From CAZUVM01 sp964623885 (GTDB lineage Bacteria; Verrucomicrobiota; Verrucomicrobiia; Limisphaerales; UBA8199), in the NCBI GenBank assembly GCA_964623885.1, contig CAZUVM010000217.1, positions 1-64,000 of the forward strand: a stretch of 64,000 nt of DNA, in the 5' to 3' direction. The translations under genes were made by a program, and so were the position numbers. The notes under the pieces are model-generated. The model was given only the letters and a program-made list of their open reading frames with translations, made no database searches and had not been told where the DNA came from. Of the stretch, positions 49,653 to 58,514 are shown piece after piece; positions within the stretch are counted from its first letter, which is position 1, and every line of letters begins with the position of its first letter.

Positions 49653-50843
49653 TTAGGGCAGAACGACACGGTCGCCGTCCTTAAGGCCTTCAACGACTTC
49701 CGCGCGTTGTCCGTTCGAGATCCCGATCTTTACCGGAACCTTGCGCCAGCCTGATTTGGCCTTCGGATCGAGAAGCTGGGCGGACGGATTTTTGTTGCGG
49801 TCATAGGCCAGCGCCGCCTCCGGAATGAGCAGCCGGTTTTGGCGTTCCTCCAGCACAATCTCCGCATTGGCGGTCATGTTCACCCGTAACCTTTGCTGCG
49901 GGTTGGCAATCGTCACCCGCACCTCGAAAGTTGTTACGTTATTCAATTCCCGGCCCATGGGAGCAATGCGTTTTACCACACCCTCGAACGATTCGTTGGG
50001 GAACGACTCCACCTTGGTGCGCACATGCAGACCGCATTCGGCCTTGCCGATGTCCGCCTCGTCCACCTCGCCCTTGATGAACACGCTGCTGACATCGCCC
50101 AGGACCATGATTTGCGTTGCGGCACTGCCGAGATTCAGAATAGAAGAAACCGCATCGCCCACTTCCGTATCGCGCACCAGAACCATGCCATTGATCGGCG
50201 AGCGAATCGTGGTATAGCCAAGGTTTTCCTCCATCCGTTCCAACACCGCTTTGGCCGCCGCCACCCGCGCGCGCGCCTGCTGCACCTGCGCCGAGGCGCT
50301 TTGCACCGCGGCATCCAGCAATTCCTGCCGGTTGCGCGAAACCTCATAGGCCCGGCTGGCATCGTCCAGTTGTTGTTGCGATGCGATCTTGGCCGTGAAC
50401 AACCCTTGCGCTCGTTCCCTGTCCCGACGCGCAAATTCCAAATCCGGGTTGGCGGCTTCGATTCGCGCCCGAGCCTCGGCGGCAACCGCCACCTGCAGAT
50501 TCGCGTCCTCCGCATCCCGGCTTGCCTTGGCCTCCCGCACCTGAGCCTGAAGGTCCTCTTTGTCCAACTCCGCCAGAACCTGTCCTTCGGTGACTCGGTC
50601 TCCGACGTCAACCATCAGCGCTTTAATGATGCCGTTGGCTTTTGATTTAACGGACACCTGCGATAACGCCTGAATTTTGCCGCGCGCAACCACCGAACGC
50701 GCAATGTCCCCGCGCTCAACCGTCACTGTTTTTTCCGCCGGAATTGGTTTTGCCTTCTTGAACACAACACCGCCGAGGATCAGCGCCAAAATCAGTACCG
50801 CGGCTATCACCCCGCCCCATAGAAATCCCGAGCGAACCTTCAT
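49653..50843 (-). CDS. MacA/HlyD-type periplasmic membrane fusion protein
   Basis: A 396-residue protein with one N-terminal membrane anchor (FLWGGVIAAVLILALILGGVVF, about 7-28). The biotinyl-lipoyl-like parts are KANGIIKALMVDVGDRVTEGQVLAELD (about 68-93) and ENLGYTTIRSPINGMVLVRDTEVGDAVSS; between them is a long alpha-hairpin (EAKASRDAEDANLQVAVAAEARARIEAANPDLEFARRDRERAQGLF). The C-terminal beta-barrel and membrane-proximal domain end the protein. It links an inner-membrane transporter to an outer-membrane channel. Operon with two FtsX permeases downstream. No TolC-like gene is in the window. The ATG at 50843 is well placed. Confidence 0.93.
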   Translation of the reverse strand: MKVRSGFLWGGVIAAVLILALILGGVVFKKAKPIPAEKTVTVERGDIARSVVARGKIQALSQVSVKSKANGIIKALMVDVGDRVTEGQVLAELDKEDLQAQVREAKASRDAEDANLQVAVAAEARARIEAANPDLEFARRDRERAQGLFTAKIASQQQLDDASRAYEVSRNRQELLDAAVQSASAQVQQARARVAAAKAVLERMEENLGYTTIRSPINGMVLVRDTEVGDAVSSILNLGSAATQIMVLGDVSSVFIKGEVDEADIGKAECGLHVRTKVESFPNESFEGVVKRIAPMGRELNNVTTFEVRVTIANPQQRLRVNMTANAEIVLEERQNRLLIPEAALAYDRNKNPSAQLLDPKAKSGWRKVPVKIGISNGQRAEVVEGLKDGDRVVLP

Positions 50844-51002
50844 GATTTTATGTCAAGTCTAGTGTCTCACCCTTGCCCCTCTCGGGTCAACTCAATCCGG
50901 CCCTCAGCTTTGGCCACGGCTTCGCGCGTACGCAACAAGTGCCTGCTTCACTTACACGGAACCACCCGAAAAGGTTTCACCTATGTTCGACTATGACCTC
51001 GA

Positions 51003-51138
51003 ACCTGGAAGTTGGCCATTGGCGATTCGCAATTGGCACGCATCACGTTTCACGCATCACGCATCCCTCCCAGACACCGATTACCGACCACTGGTAACTG
51101 ATTACTCGATTACGGATTACTCGATTACGGATAATCCA
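51003..51138. repeat. Composite repeat tract G (gap 50844-51344)
   Basis: ttggccattggcgattcgcaattgg, then cacgcatcacgtttcacgcatcacgcatccc (51038-51067), then actgattactcgattacggattactcgattacgg (51098-51130). The cacgcatcacg motif is the same as in the in-frame insertion in the methyltransferase gene (1697-1725). The gap holds no gene, in particular no ATPase gene; a promoter for gltB should lie at 51140-51344 but none is convincing. Confidence 0.75.
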
Positions 51139-51344
51139 CCAATCCACCCACACCTCTCCTCGCCATTATCGCGGATAAAAAAATTTCCCGTCTCCCATTT
51201 TCATTTCCTAAAGTTCTTATGTTCCTGCGCCGCACCTGTTTCCCTCCCAAATTCTCAAAAACAAGTATTGCATCGGCTATCGTTTTGGGTACACACTATT
51301 CAACTTTAGTTTTGAGCCAGCATGGGGAGCCAAATCTCCCGTAA

Positions 51345-54300
51345 ATGACAAGCAAAAGCGACATGAACAGTGATGGTGGGCACAATCGGCGGACCGGACC
51401 TCCGCCGCGGCAAGGATTGTACGACCCATGGTTTGAACACGAGGCCTGCGGCGTGGGTTTCGTGGTCAATATCAAAGGGCGCAAGTCCCATTCCATTATT
51501 CAGCAGGCGCTGCAGGTGCTGCTGAATCTCGATCACCGCGGCGCTTGCGGCTGCGAAGCCAATACTGGTGATGGCGCCGGCATCCTTATCCAGCCACCCC
51601 ACGAATTTCTTAAGCTCGTTGCCAAGGAAGGCAAAGTGAAACTGCCGCCACGCGGCGACTATGGTGTCGGCATGCTGTTCCTCCCGCGCGATCCGGCTCA
51701 GCGCGCCGAATGCGAAAAAATCTTTGATGAAGTCGTCGTTGAGGAGGGCCAGAAAGTCCTTGGCTGGCGCACCATTCCGACCAACAACGGTTCACTTGGC
51801 ACCACCGCGCGCGCCGCCGAGCCGACGATGCGCCAGGTCTTTATCGGGCGCAATAAGAAGCTCAGCGATGACCTTGCCTTCGAACGCAAGCTCTACGTGA
51901 TCCGCAAGCGCGCCGAAAATGCCATCCGTTACTCCGGCAAGGTGGCCGGCGGTGACTTTTTCTATGTCTCGAGCCTTTCCTACAAGACCGTAGTTTACAA
52001 AGGAATGCTGCTGACCACGCAGCTACGAGAATACTATCCCGACCTGTCCCACCCGGCCATCGACTCGGCGCTGGCTCTGGTTCATTCGCGCTTTTCGACC
52101 AATACGTTCCCAAGTTGGAACCGCGCCCATCCTTACCGGTACATGGCGCACAACGGTGAAATCAACACCCTGCGCGGCAACATAAACTGGATGCACGCCC
52201 GCCAGGCGATGTTCGAATCCGACCTCTTCGGAGACGACATTAAAAAGCTTCTGCCCATCGTCTGCACGGACGGCAGCGACTCTGCCATGTTCGACAACAG
52301 TCTCGAATTGCTCGTCCTGGCCGGCCGCTCGCTCCCGCACGCGATGATGATGATGATCCCCGAGCCATGGACCAAGCATGAGAGCATGAGCCCGGAGAAG
52401 AAGGCATTCTACGAATACCATTCCTGCCTCATGGAACCCTGGGATGGCCCCGCGTCCATCGCCTTCACCGACGGGCGCAAAATTGGCGCCGTTCTTGATC
52501 GTAATGGCCTGCGTCCTTCCCGCTATTACGTCACGAAAGACGACCTGGTCGTTATGGCCAGCGAAGTCGGCGTGCTGGATATTCCTGCTGACCGCGTCCT
52601 CCAGAAAGGCCGGCTTCAGCCCGGCCGCATGTTCCTGATCGACACCGAGGAAGGCCGGATCGTCGCAGACGAAGAGCTCAAACAACGCATCGCCACCGAG
52701 CAACCTTACCGCGCCTGGCTCGACGAAAACCTCATTCGCCTGGCCGATGTCCCCGATCCCGGCATTCTGCCCGAGCCGGATCATGAAAGCGTCACCCAGC
52801 GCCAGCTCGCTTTTGGTTATACCTTCGAGGATCTGCGCATTCTGATGGCCCCCATGGCCCGCGATGGCACGGAAGCAGTTGGCTCCATGGGCACGGACAC
52901 CCCGCTCGCTGTCCTGTCGAACAAACCGCACCCGCTGTTTAATTATTTCAAACAGCTCTTCGCTCAAGTGACCAATCCGCCGATCGATTGCATCCGCGAA
53001 GAGATCATCATGTCCACCGAGACCGCCATCGGGTCGGAGCGCAACCTGCTCAAGCCGGGTCCGGAACATGCCCGGCTCATCGAACTCAAATCACCCATTC
53101 TGACCAACGAAGAGTTCGCTAAGCTGAAACACCTCGATCTGCCCGGCTTTAAATCAATAACTCTGCCGATCCTTTTCCCGGTTTCCGCTGGCCCTGCTGG
53201 CCTCGAGCAAGCAATGACCGAGCTGTTTCGCAAGGTCAACCAGGCCATTACCGACGGCTATAACGTCGTGGTCCTCTCCGATCGTGGCGTGAACCGCGAA
53301 TTTGCGGCCATTCCGTCCCTGCTGGCGGTGGCTGGTGTCCATCATCATCTCATCCGTGAAGGCACCCGCACGCGCGTTGGGCTCGTTCTGGAATCCGGCG
53401 AACCCCGCGAGGTTCACCATTATTCGCTGCTCATCGGTTACGGCTGCGGCGCCATCAACCCGTACCTGGCCTTCGAGACACTCGATGACATGTTGCGCCA
53501 GGGATTGCTCACCGGCATCGACCACAAGACCGCTTGCAAGAATTACCTCAAGGCCGCCATGAAAGGCGTCGTCAAGGTGATCTCCAAGATGGGCATTTCC
53601 ACCATCCAAAGCTATTGGGGCGCTCAAATCTTTGAAGCTGTGGGCCTCAAACGCGAATTCATCGACAAATACTTTACCTGGACCCCCTCGCGTGTCGAAG
53701 GCATCGGCATTGAAATTATCGCCCAGGAAGTTTTGCTGCGCCATCAGAATGCCTTCCCCGATCGCTCGGTCAACGGCCATGTGCTTGATCCCGGCGGCCA
53801 ATACCAATGGCGTGACGGCGGCGAATACCACCTGTTCAATCCGCAGACCGTCCACAAGCTCCAGGCCTCCGTCCGCACCGGCAGCTATAAAGTCTTCAAA
53901 GAATACTCAAGTCTCGTCAACGAGCAGAGCCGCACCCTGGCCACGTTGCGCGGGCTGCTCGATTTTAAAAACGTTAAGCCGATTCCCATCGAGGAAGTCG
54001 AATCCGTCGAGAGCATCATGAAGCGCTTTAAGTCCGGCGCCATGAGTTATGGGTCCATCAGCCAGGAGGCTCACGAAACCCTGGCGATCGCCATGAATCG
54101 GATCGGCGGCAAAAGCAATACGGGCGAAGGCGGAGAAGACCCTTCCCGTTACGTGCCTCTCCCGAACGGCGATTCCAAGAACAGCGCCATCAAGCAAGTC
54201 GCTTCCGGGCGGTTCGGTGTGACCAGCCAATACCTGGTCAACGCCCGCGAGCTGCAGATCAAGATGGCGCAGGGCGCCAAGCCCGGCGAAGGCGGGCAGT

Positions 54301-55982
54301 TGCCCGGACAAAAAGTCTATCCTTGGATCGCCAAGGTCCGCTACTCGACACCCGGCGTCGGCCTCATCTCCCCTCCGCCGCACCATGACATCTATTCCAT
54401 CGAAGACCTGGCGGAATTAATCCACGATCTCAAAAATGCCAACCATCACGCGCGCATCTCTGTGAAGCTCGTCTCCGAGGTCGGCGTCGGCACGATCGCG
54501 GCCGGCGTGGCCAAGGCTCATGCGGATGTCGTTCTCATCAGTGGTTACGACGGTGGCACGGGCGCCTCGCCCCAGACCGGCATCAAGCATGCCGGTATCC
54601 CGTGGGAGCTGGGTCTGGCTGAAACTCATCAAACACTGGTCCTGAATGATTTGCGCTCACGGATCATCGTCGAAGCCGATGGCCAAATGAAGACCGGACG
54701 TGACGTCATCATTGCCGCGCTGCTCGGCGCCGAGGAGTTTGGGTTCGCCACCGCGCCGCTGGTCGCCATGGGTTGCATCATGATGCGCGTTTGCCATCTC
54801 AACACCTGCCCGGTCGGCGTTGCCACACAGGATCCCGAGCTGCGGAAGCGTTTCGCCGGTCAGCCCGAGCATGTCGTCAACTTCATGCGCATGATCGCCG
54901 AGGAAGTCCGCGAGCTTATGGCCCAACTTGGCTTCCGCCAGATGAACAAAATGATCGGCCGCGTCGATCGGCTCGAAGTCAAAAAGGCGATCGAGCACTG
55001 GAAAGCCAAAGGGCTTGATTTCAGCAAGATTTTATATCAGCCCGAAGTGCCCACCAGCGTGGGGCGTTTCTGCCAGATCCCCCAGGATCACGGCCTGGAA
55101 AAGTCCCTCGATAACACCGTCCTGCTCGGGCTTTGCGCTCCGGCGATCGAACGTAAAGAGAAGGTCGTTTCCGTTCTGCCCATCCGCAACGTCAACCGCG
55201 TCGTGGGCACGATTGTTGGCAGCGAAGTCAGCCGTCGTTGGGGCGCCGAAGGACTGCCCGAAGACACCATTGAAATCCATTTCACCGGCAGCGCGGGTCA
55301 AAGCTTCGGCGCGTTCATCCCCAAAGGCATGACCTTCTTCCTTGAAGGCGACGCCAACGATTACGTCGGCAAGGGCCTTTCCGGAGGCAAGATCATCGTC
55401 TATCCGCCCGAACTCTCAACGTTCGTGCCGGAAGAAAACATCATTGTAGGCAACGTTGCTTTCTACGGCGCCACCAGCGGTGAAGCCTACATCCGCGGTA
55501 TGGCGGGAGAACGTTTCTGTGTTCGTAACAGCGGCATCACCGCGGTCGTCGAATCAGTCGGCGACCACGGGTGCGAGTACATGACCGGCGGCCGTGTGGT
55601 TGTGCTCGGGCCAACCGGACGCAATTTCGCAGCCGGCATGTCAGGCGGGGTCGCCTATGTCCTGGATGAAGCCGGCGATTTCGCCCGCCGCTGCAACCAA
55701 CAAATGGTTTCCCTGGACAAGCTCGCCGCCCCTGACGAAATCGAGCAGCTCTGGAAACTGGTTCAGCGCCATCAGACCTACACCGGCAGCGCCCGCGCGG
55801 CGGCCATCCTCGCCAAATGGCAGAGCGTCGTTCCACAATTCATCAAAGTCATGCCTAGGGATTACCAGCGCGTCCTGCAATCGCTGAAAAAGGTCCAGGA
55901 TTCCGGCCTTAGCGGTGAACAGGCAATCATGGCCGCCTTCGAGGCCAACGCCAAGGACGTGGCAAGAATTGGCGGCGGATAA
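51345..55982 (+). CDS. gltB: Glutamate synthase (NADPH) large subunit
   Basis: A 1545-residue enzyme that makes two glutamates from glutamine and 2-oxoglutarate. The type II glutaminase domain begins at Cys35 (EACGVGFVV), so a 34-residue propeptide is expected to be removed. Then a central domain, the FMN-binding synthase domain with the 3Fe-4S Cys set (MGCIMMRVCHLNTCPVG, about 1146-1162), and the C-terminal GXGXG beta-helix. All expected parts are present, so it should be active. Partner gltD follows 220 bp later, after a repeat tract, with which it forms the alpha-beta heterodimer. Main route of ammonium assimilation with glutamine synthetase. Nitrogen-regulated in other bacteria; no operator seen. 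Confidence 0.97.
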   Translation: MTSKSDMNSDGGHNRRTGPPPRQGLYDPWFEHEACGVGFVVNIKGRKSHSIIQQALQVLLNLDHRGACGCEANTGDGAGILIQPPHEFLKLVAKEGKVKLPPRGDYGVGMLFLPRDPAQRAECEKIFDEVVVEEGQKVLGWRTIPTNNGSLGTTARAAEPTMRQVFIGRNKKLSDDLAFERKLYVIRKRAENAIRYSGKVAGGDFFYVSSLSYKTVVYKGMLLTTQLREYYPDLSHPAIDSALALVHSRFSTNTFPSWNRAHPYRYMAHNGEINTLRGNINWMHARQAMFESDLFGDDIKKLLPIVCTDGSDSAMFDNSLELLVLAGRSLPHAMMMMIPEPWTKHESMSPEKKAFYEYHSCLMEPWDGPASIAFTDGRKIGAVLDRNGLRPSRYYVTKDDLVVMASEVGVLDIPADRVLQKGRLQPGRMFLIDTEEGRIVADEELKQRIATEQPYRAWLDENLIRLADVPDPGILPEPDHESVTQRQLAFGYTFEDLRILMAPMARDGTEAVGSMGTDTPLAVLSNKPHPLFNYFKQLFAQVTNPPIDCIREEIIMSTETAIGSERNLLKPGPEHARLIELKSPILTNEEFAKLKHLDLPGFKSITLPILFPVSAGPAGLEQAMTELFRKVNQAITDGYNVVVLSDRGVNREFAAIPSLLAVAGVHHHLIREGTRTRVGLVLESGEPREVHHYSLLIGYGCGAINPYLAFETLDDMLRQGLLTGIDHKTACKNYLKAAMKGVVKVISKMGISTIQSYWGAQIFEAVGLKREFIDKYFTWTPSRVEGIGIEIIAQEVLLRHQNAFPDRSVNGHVLDPGGQYQWRDGGEYHLFNPQTVHKLQASVRTGSYKVFKEYSSLVNEQSRTLATLRGLLDFKNVKPIPIEEVESVESIMKRFKSGAMSYGSISQEAHETLAIAMNRIGGKSNTGEGGEDPSRYVPLPNGDSKNSAIKQVASGRFGVTSQYLVNARELQIKMAQGAKPGEGGQLPGQKVYPWIAKVRYSTPGVGLISPPPHHDIYSIEDLAELIHDLKNANHHARISVKLVSEVGVGTIAAGVAKAHADVVLISGYDGGTGASPQTGIKHAGIPWELGLAETHQTLVLNDLRSRIIVEADGQMKTGRDVIIAALLGAEEFGFATAPLVAMGCIMMRVCHLNTCPVGVATQDPELRKRFAGQPEHVVNFMRMIAEEVRELMAQLGFRQMNKMIGRVDRLEVKKAIEHWKAKGLDFSKILYQPEVPTSVGRFCQIPQDHGLEKSLDNTVLLGLCAPAIERKEKVVSVLPIRNVNRVVGTIVGSEVSRRWGAEGLPEDTIEIHFTGSAGQSFGAFIPKGMTFFLEGDANDYVGKGLSGGKIIVYPPELSTFVPEENIIVGNVAFYGATSGEAYIRGMAGERFCVRNSGITAVVESVGDHGCEYMTGGRVVVLGPTGRNFAAGMSGGVAYVLDEAGDFARRCNQQMVSLDKLAAPDEIEQLWKLVQRHQTYTGSARAAAILAKWQSVVPQFIKVMPRDYQRVLQSLKKVQDSGLSGEQAIMAAFEANAKDVARIGGG

Positions 55983-56187
55983 CCGCAGAGGTGCAGAGAA
56001 TTACCGCAAAGATGCAAAGAGCGCAAAGATCCGCAGAGAAGACATTACAATTCAGAAATGGCCGATATCCTAATATGAGTGAATCTAGTTCCTTTTTCCT
56101 TTGCGAACCTCCGCGCTCTTTGCGCCTCTGCGGTAATTCCGACTCTTCCGTCCTCCGCGCTCTTTGTGCCTCTGCGGTAATCTCTGC
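55983..56187. repeat. Repeat tract E between gltB and gltD (inverted copies)
   Basis: At 55984-56037 ccgcagaggtgcagagaattaccgc and gcaaagagcgcaaagatccgcagag; at 56109-56139 and 56153-56185 two direct copies of ctccgcgctctttg(c/t)gcctctgcggtaat in the opposite orientation. Inverted copies of about 25 bp could fold into a long stem between the two cistrons and set their relative expression. Confidence 0.75.
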
Positions 56188-56202
56188 TCCTCAGCATTAA
56201 CT

Positions 56203-57687
56203 ATGGGCAAACCCACAGGATTTATTGAGTACCTCCGCGAACTCCCGCTAGACCGTCCTGCGTTGGAGCGAATAAGGGATTGGAACGAATTCCACCACCA
56301 CCAGGACGAGAAGAAACTGCGCGAGCAGGCCGCGCGTTGCATGGATTGCGGCATCCCTTTCTGCCACACCGGCACACTGCTCAGCGGCATGGCCTCCGGT
56401 TGCCCCATTCACAACCTGATTCCCGAGTGGAACGATCTGGTCTATCGTGGCCTCTGGAAGGAAGCCCTCGAACGCCTGCACAAAACTAATAACTTCCCCG
56501 ACTTCACTGGTCGCGTCTGCCCTGCGCCTTGCGAAGGTTCTTGCGTGCTTGGCATCAATGCGCCGCCGGTTACGATCAAAAACCTCGAATGCACCATCAT
56601 CGATCGTGGTTGGGAGGAAGGTTGGGTCCTGCCCGAACCGCCTAAAATTCGAACCGGCAAGAACGTGGCAATTATCGGCTCTGGTCCGGCCGGTCTTTGC
56701 GCCGCCGCCCAACTCAATCGCGTTGGCCATGGTGTGACTGTTTTCGAACGCGCGGATCGCGTGGGCGGCCTGCTCATGTATGGCATCCCCAACATGAAGC
56801 TGGATAAGGAGCAAGTGGTCCTGCGCCGGATCAAGCAGATGGAGGCCGAAGGCGTAAAGTTTGTTACCAATACTGACGTCGGCGTAAATTACCCGGCGGA
56901 AAAGCTTTTCAAAGAGTTCGACGCCGTAGTCCTTTGCACAGGCGCCACTAAACCGCGCGATCTGCCCATCGAAGGTCGCTCGTTGAAAGGCATCCATTTT
57001 GCCATGGACTTCCTAACCGGAAATACACGCAGCCTGCTGGACCGGCACAAGAACGGTCACTTCATATCAGCCGAGGGCAAGGATGTCATGGTCATCGGCG
57101 GCGGCGACACCGGCACCGATTGCGTCGGCACCTCGATGCGCCACGGCTGCAAGAGCCTCGTCCAGCTCGAGATTCTCCCGCAGCCGCCTACGGACCGGGC
57201 CGCCGACAATCCCTGGCCCGAATGGCCCAAAATCTATCGCCTCGATTACGGTCAGGAGGAAGCCGCCGCGAAATTTGGCGCCGACCCCCGCGTTTATCTT
57301 ACCACCGCGAAAAAATTTATCGGCGACGACCAAGGCCAGGTCAAAGAAGTCCTCACCGTTCAAATTCAATGGGAGCGCAACGACAAGGGCCAGTTTGTGC
57401 CCAAGGAAGTTCCCGGCACCGAACAAGTGCGGCCGGTGCAGCTCGTGCTCCTGGCGATGGGCTTTCTCGGTCCGGAGCAGCCCCTGCTTGAGGCGCTGAA
57501 AGTCGAGCGCGATCCGCGCACCAATATCAAAGCGGAGTTCGAAAAATATTCAACCAATGTCAAAGGCGTCTTTGCCGCCGGCGACTGCCGCCGTGGCCAG
57601 AGCCTCGTAGTCTGGGCCTTCAACGAAGGCCGCGGCGCCGCCCGCGAGTGCGACCGTTACCTGATGGGCCACACCAATCTGCCCTAG
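56203..57687 (+). CDS. gltD: Glutamate synthase small subunit
   Basis: A 494-residue FAD/NADPH-binding subunit that passes electrons to GltB. N-terminal 4Fe-4S cluster Cys residues in AARCMDCGIPFCH, GCPIHNLIPEWNDLV and CPAPCEGSCVLG. FAD-binding IIGSGPAGLCAAAQLNRVGHGVTVFE (about 149-174), NADPH-binding VMVIGGGDTGTDCVGTSMRHG (about 290-310) and the closing GVFAAGDCRRGQSLVVWAFNEGR. Usual length and all motifs present. ATG at 56203 is chosen; an in-frame upstream TTG/GTG region (to 56164) falls in the repeat tract and is rejected. Confidence 0.97.
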   Translation: MGKPTGFIEYLRELPLDRPALERIRDWNEFHHHQDEKKLREQAARCMDCGIPFCHTGTLLSGMASGCPIHNLIPEWNDLVYRGLWKEALERLHKTNNFPDFTGRVCPAPCEGSCVLGINAPPVTIKNLECTIIDRGWEEGWVLPEPPKIRTGKNVAIIGSGPAGLCAAAQLNRVGHGVTVFERADRVGGLLMYGIPNMKLDKEQVVLRRIKQMEAEGVKFVTNTDVGVNYPAEKLFKEFDAVVLCTGATKPRDLPIEGRSLKGIHFAMDFLTGNTRSLLDRHKNGHFISAEGKDVMVIGGGDTGTDCVGTSMRHGCKSLVQLEILPQPPTDRAADNPWPEWPKIYRLDYGQEEAAAKFGADPRVYLTTAKKFIGDDQGQVKEVLTVQIQWERNDKGQFVPKEVPGTEQVRPVQLVLLAMGFLGPEQPLLEALKVERDPRTNIKAEFEKYSTNVKGVFAAGDCRRGQSLVVWAFNEGRGAARECDRYLMGHTNLP

Positions 57688-57712
57688 CCTTTCGCTACGG
57701 TGCAGTTGTCTT

Positions 57713-57760
57713 AGGAACCGCGCCCGCCTCGGGCGCAGCGGTTGGCGCCCTCGCCAACCG
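57713..57760. repeat. Family D double-hairpin repeat, copy D3
   Basis: ttgtcttaggaaccgcgcccg-cct-cgggcgc, then agcggttggcg-ccct-cgccaaccg. Same build as D2, sharing the lead-in ttgtctt. It lies 26 bp after the gltD stop and may serve as a 3' end. Confidence 0.85.
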
Positions 57761-57822
57761 CATTCCATGGTTCCAACTTGCTTATTGTTGCGCACAAGTT
57801 TTTAAGACATTATCAGTCTGCG

Positions 57823-58485
57823 ATGCCGCTGAAATGGCCCGAATCGGAACAGCCTGGCGAATGCGCCGCAGAGATGGGAGCTGAAATGGAAAATGGCAAC
57901 CCATCGCCGCAGACCTTAGCGGCTTCGGCGTTGGCCGAACCGGAGCGTCAGTTGATGCTTGGACTCGCGCGCGAGGCGCTGGCCAGCAGCTTCGACAAAA
58001 CTGTCCCCCGGCCGCCCGATCCCGTGCCGCCGGGATTAACCGAGACCCGGGCGTGCTTTGTCACGCTTACGAAGCATGGAGCATTGCGCGGCTGTGTTGG
58101 CAGTTTGGCGCCGCACGCGCCATTGTACGAGACAATCGTCGAAATAGCACGCAAGGCGGCATTCCGTGATCCAAGATTCCCACCGGTGGATTCCCGCGAG
58201 GTTGCGGACTTGAAGATCGAGATCAGCGTTCTCAACGAAGCTCAACCGCTCCAGTTCCAGTCGCCGGAAGAACTGCTGAATTTATTGCGGCCCAACGAGG
58301 ACGGCGTGCTTCTGGAAATCGACGGACGAGTGGCCATGTTCCTTCCCCAGGTTTGGAAACAAATCCCGGATAAGGTTCAATTCCTTGATCGCCTGGCGGA
58401 GAAAGCCGGTTATCCACCGGCTGCCTGGCGCGGCAAACACACGCATGTGTCCGTTTATTCAGTCGAGTCGTTCGGCGAAAACTGA
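57823..58485 (+). CDS. AMMECR1-domain protein (AmmeMemoRadiSam protein A-like)
   Basis: About 220 residues. The AMMECR1 fold is shown by PGLTETRACFVTLTKHGALRGCVGSL (the conserved L-R-G-C motif, about residues 78-85), RDPRFPPVDSREVADLKIEISVL and DGVLLEIDGRVAMFLPQVWKQIPDKVQFLDRLAEKAGY. Function unknown in the family; it often sits with a MEMO1-like protein and a radical SAM enzyme, but neither is near here. ATG at 57823, 57874 or 57886 are all possible; the shortest (199 residues) matches the family length best, so the N-terminus may be overlong. Confidence 0.88.
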   Translation: MPLKWPESEQPGECAAEMGAEMENGNPSPQTLAASALAEPERQLMLGLAREALASSFDKTVPRPPDPVPPGLTETRACFVTLTKHGALRGCVGSLAPHAPLYETIVEIARKAAFRDPRFPPVDSREVADLKIEISVLNEAQPLQFQSPEELLNLLRPNEDGVLLEIDGRVAMFLPQVWKQIPDKVQFLDRLAEKAGYPPAAWRGKHTHVSVYSVESFGEN

Positions 58486-58514
58486 ATTGGGATAAACGGC
58501 AGCAAAGGGCGCAT

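Noticed and set aside
52023..53069. 348-codon minus-strand frame inside gltB
   Set aside because: Antisense shadow of a well-conserved enzyme; no domain.
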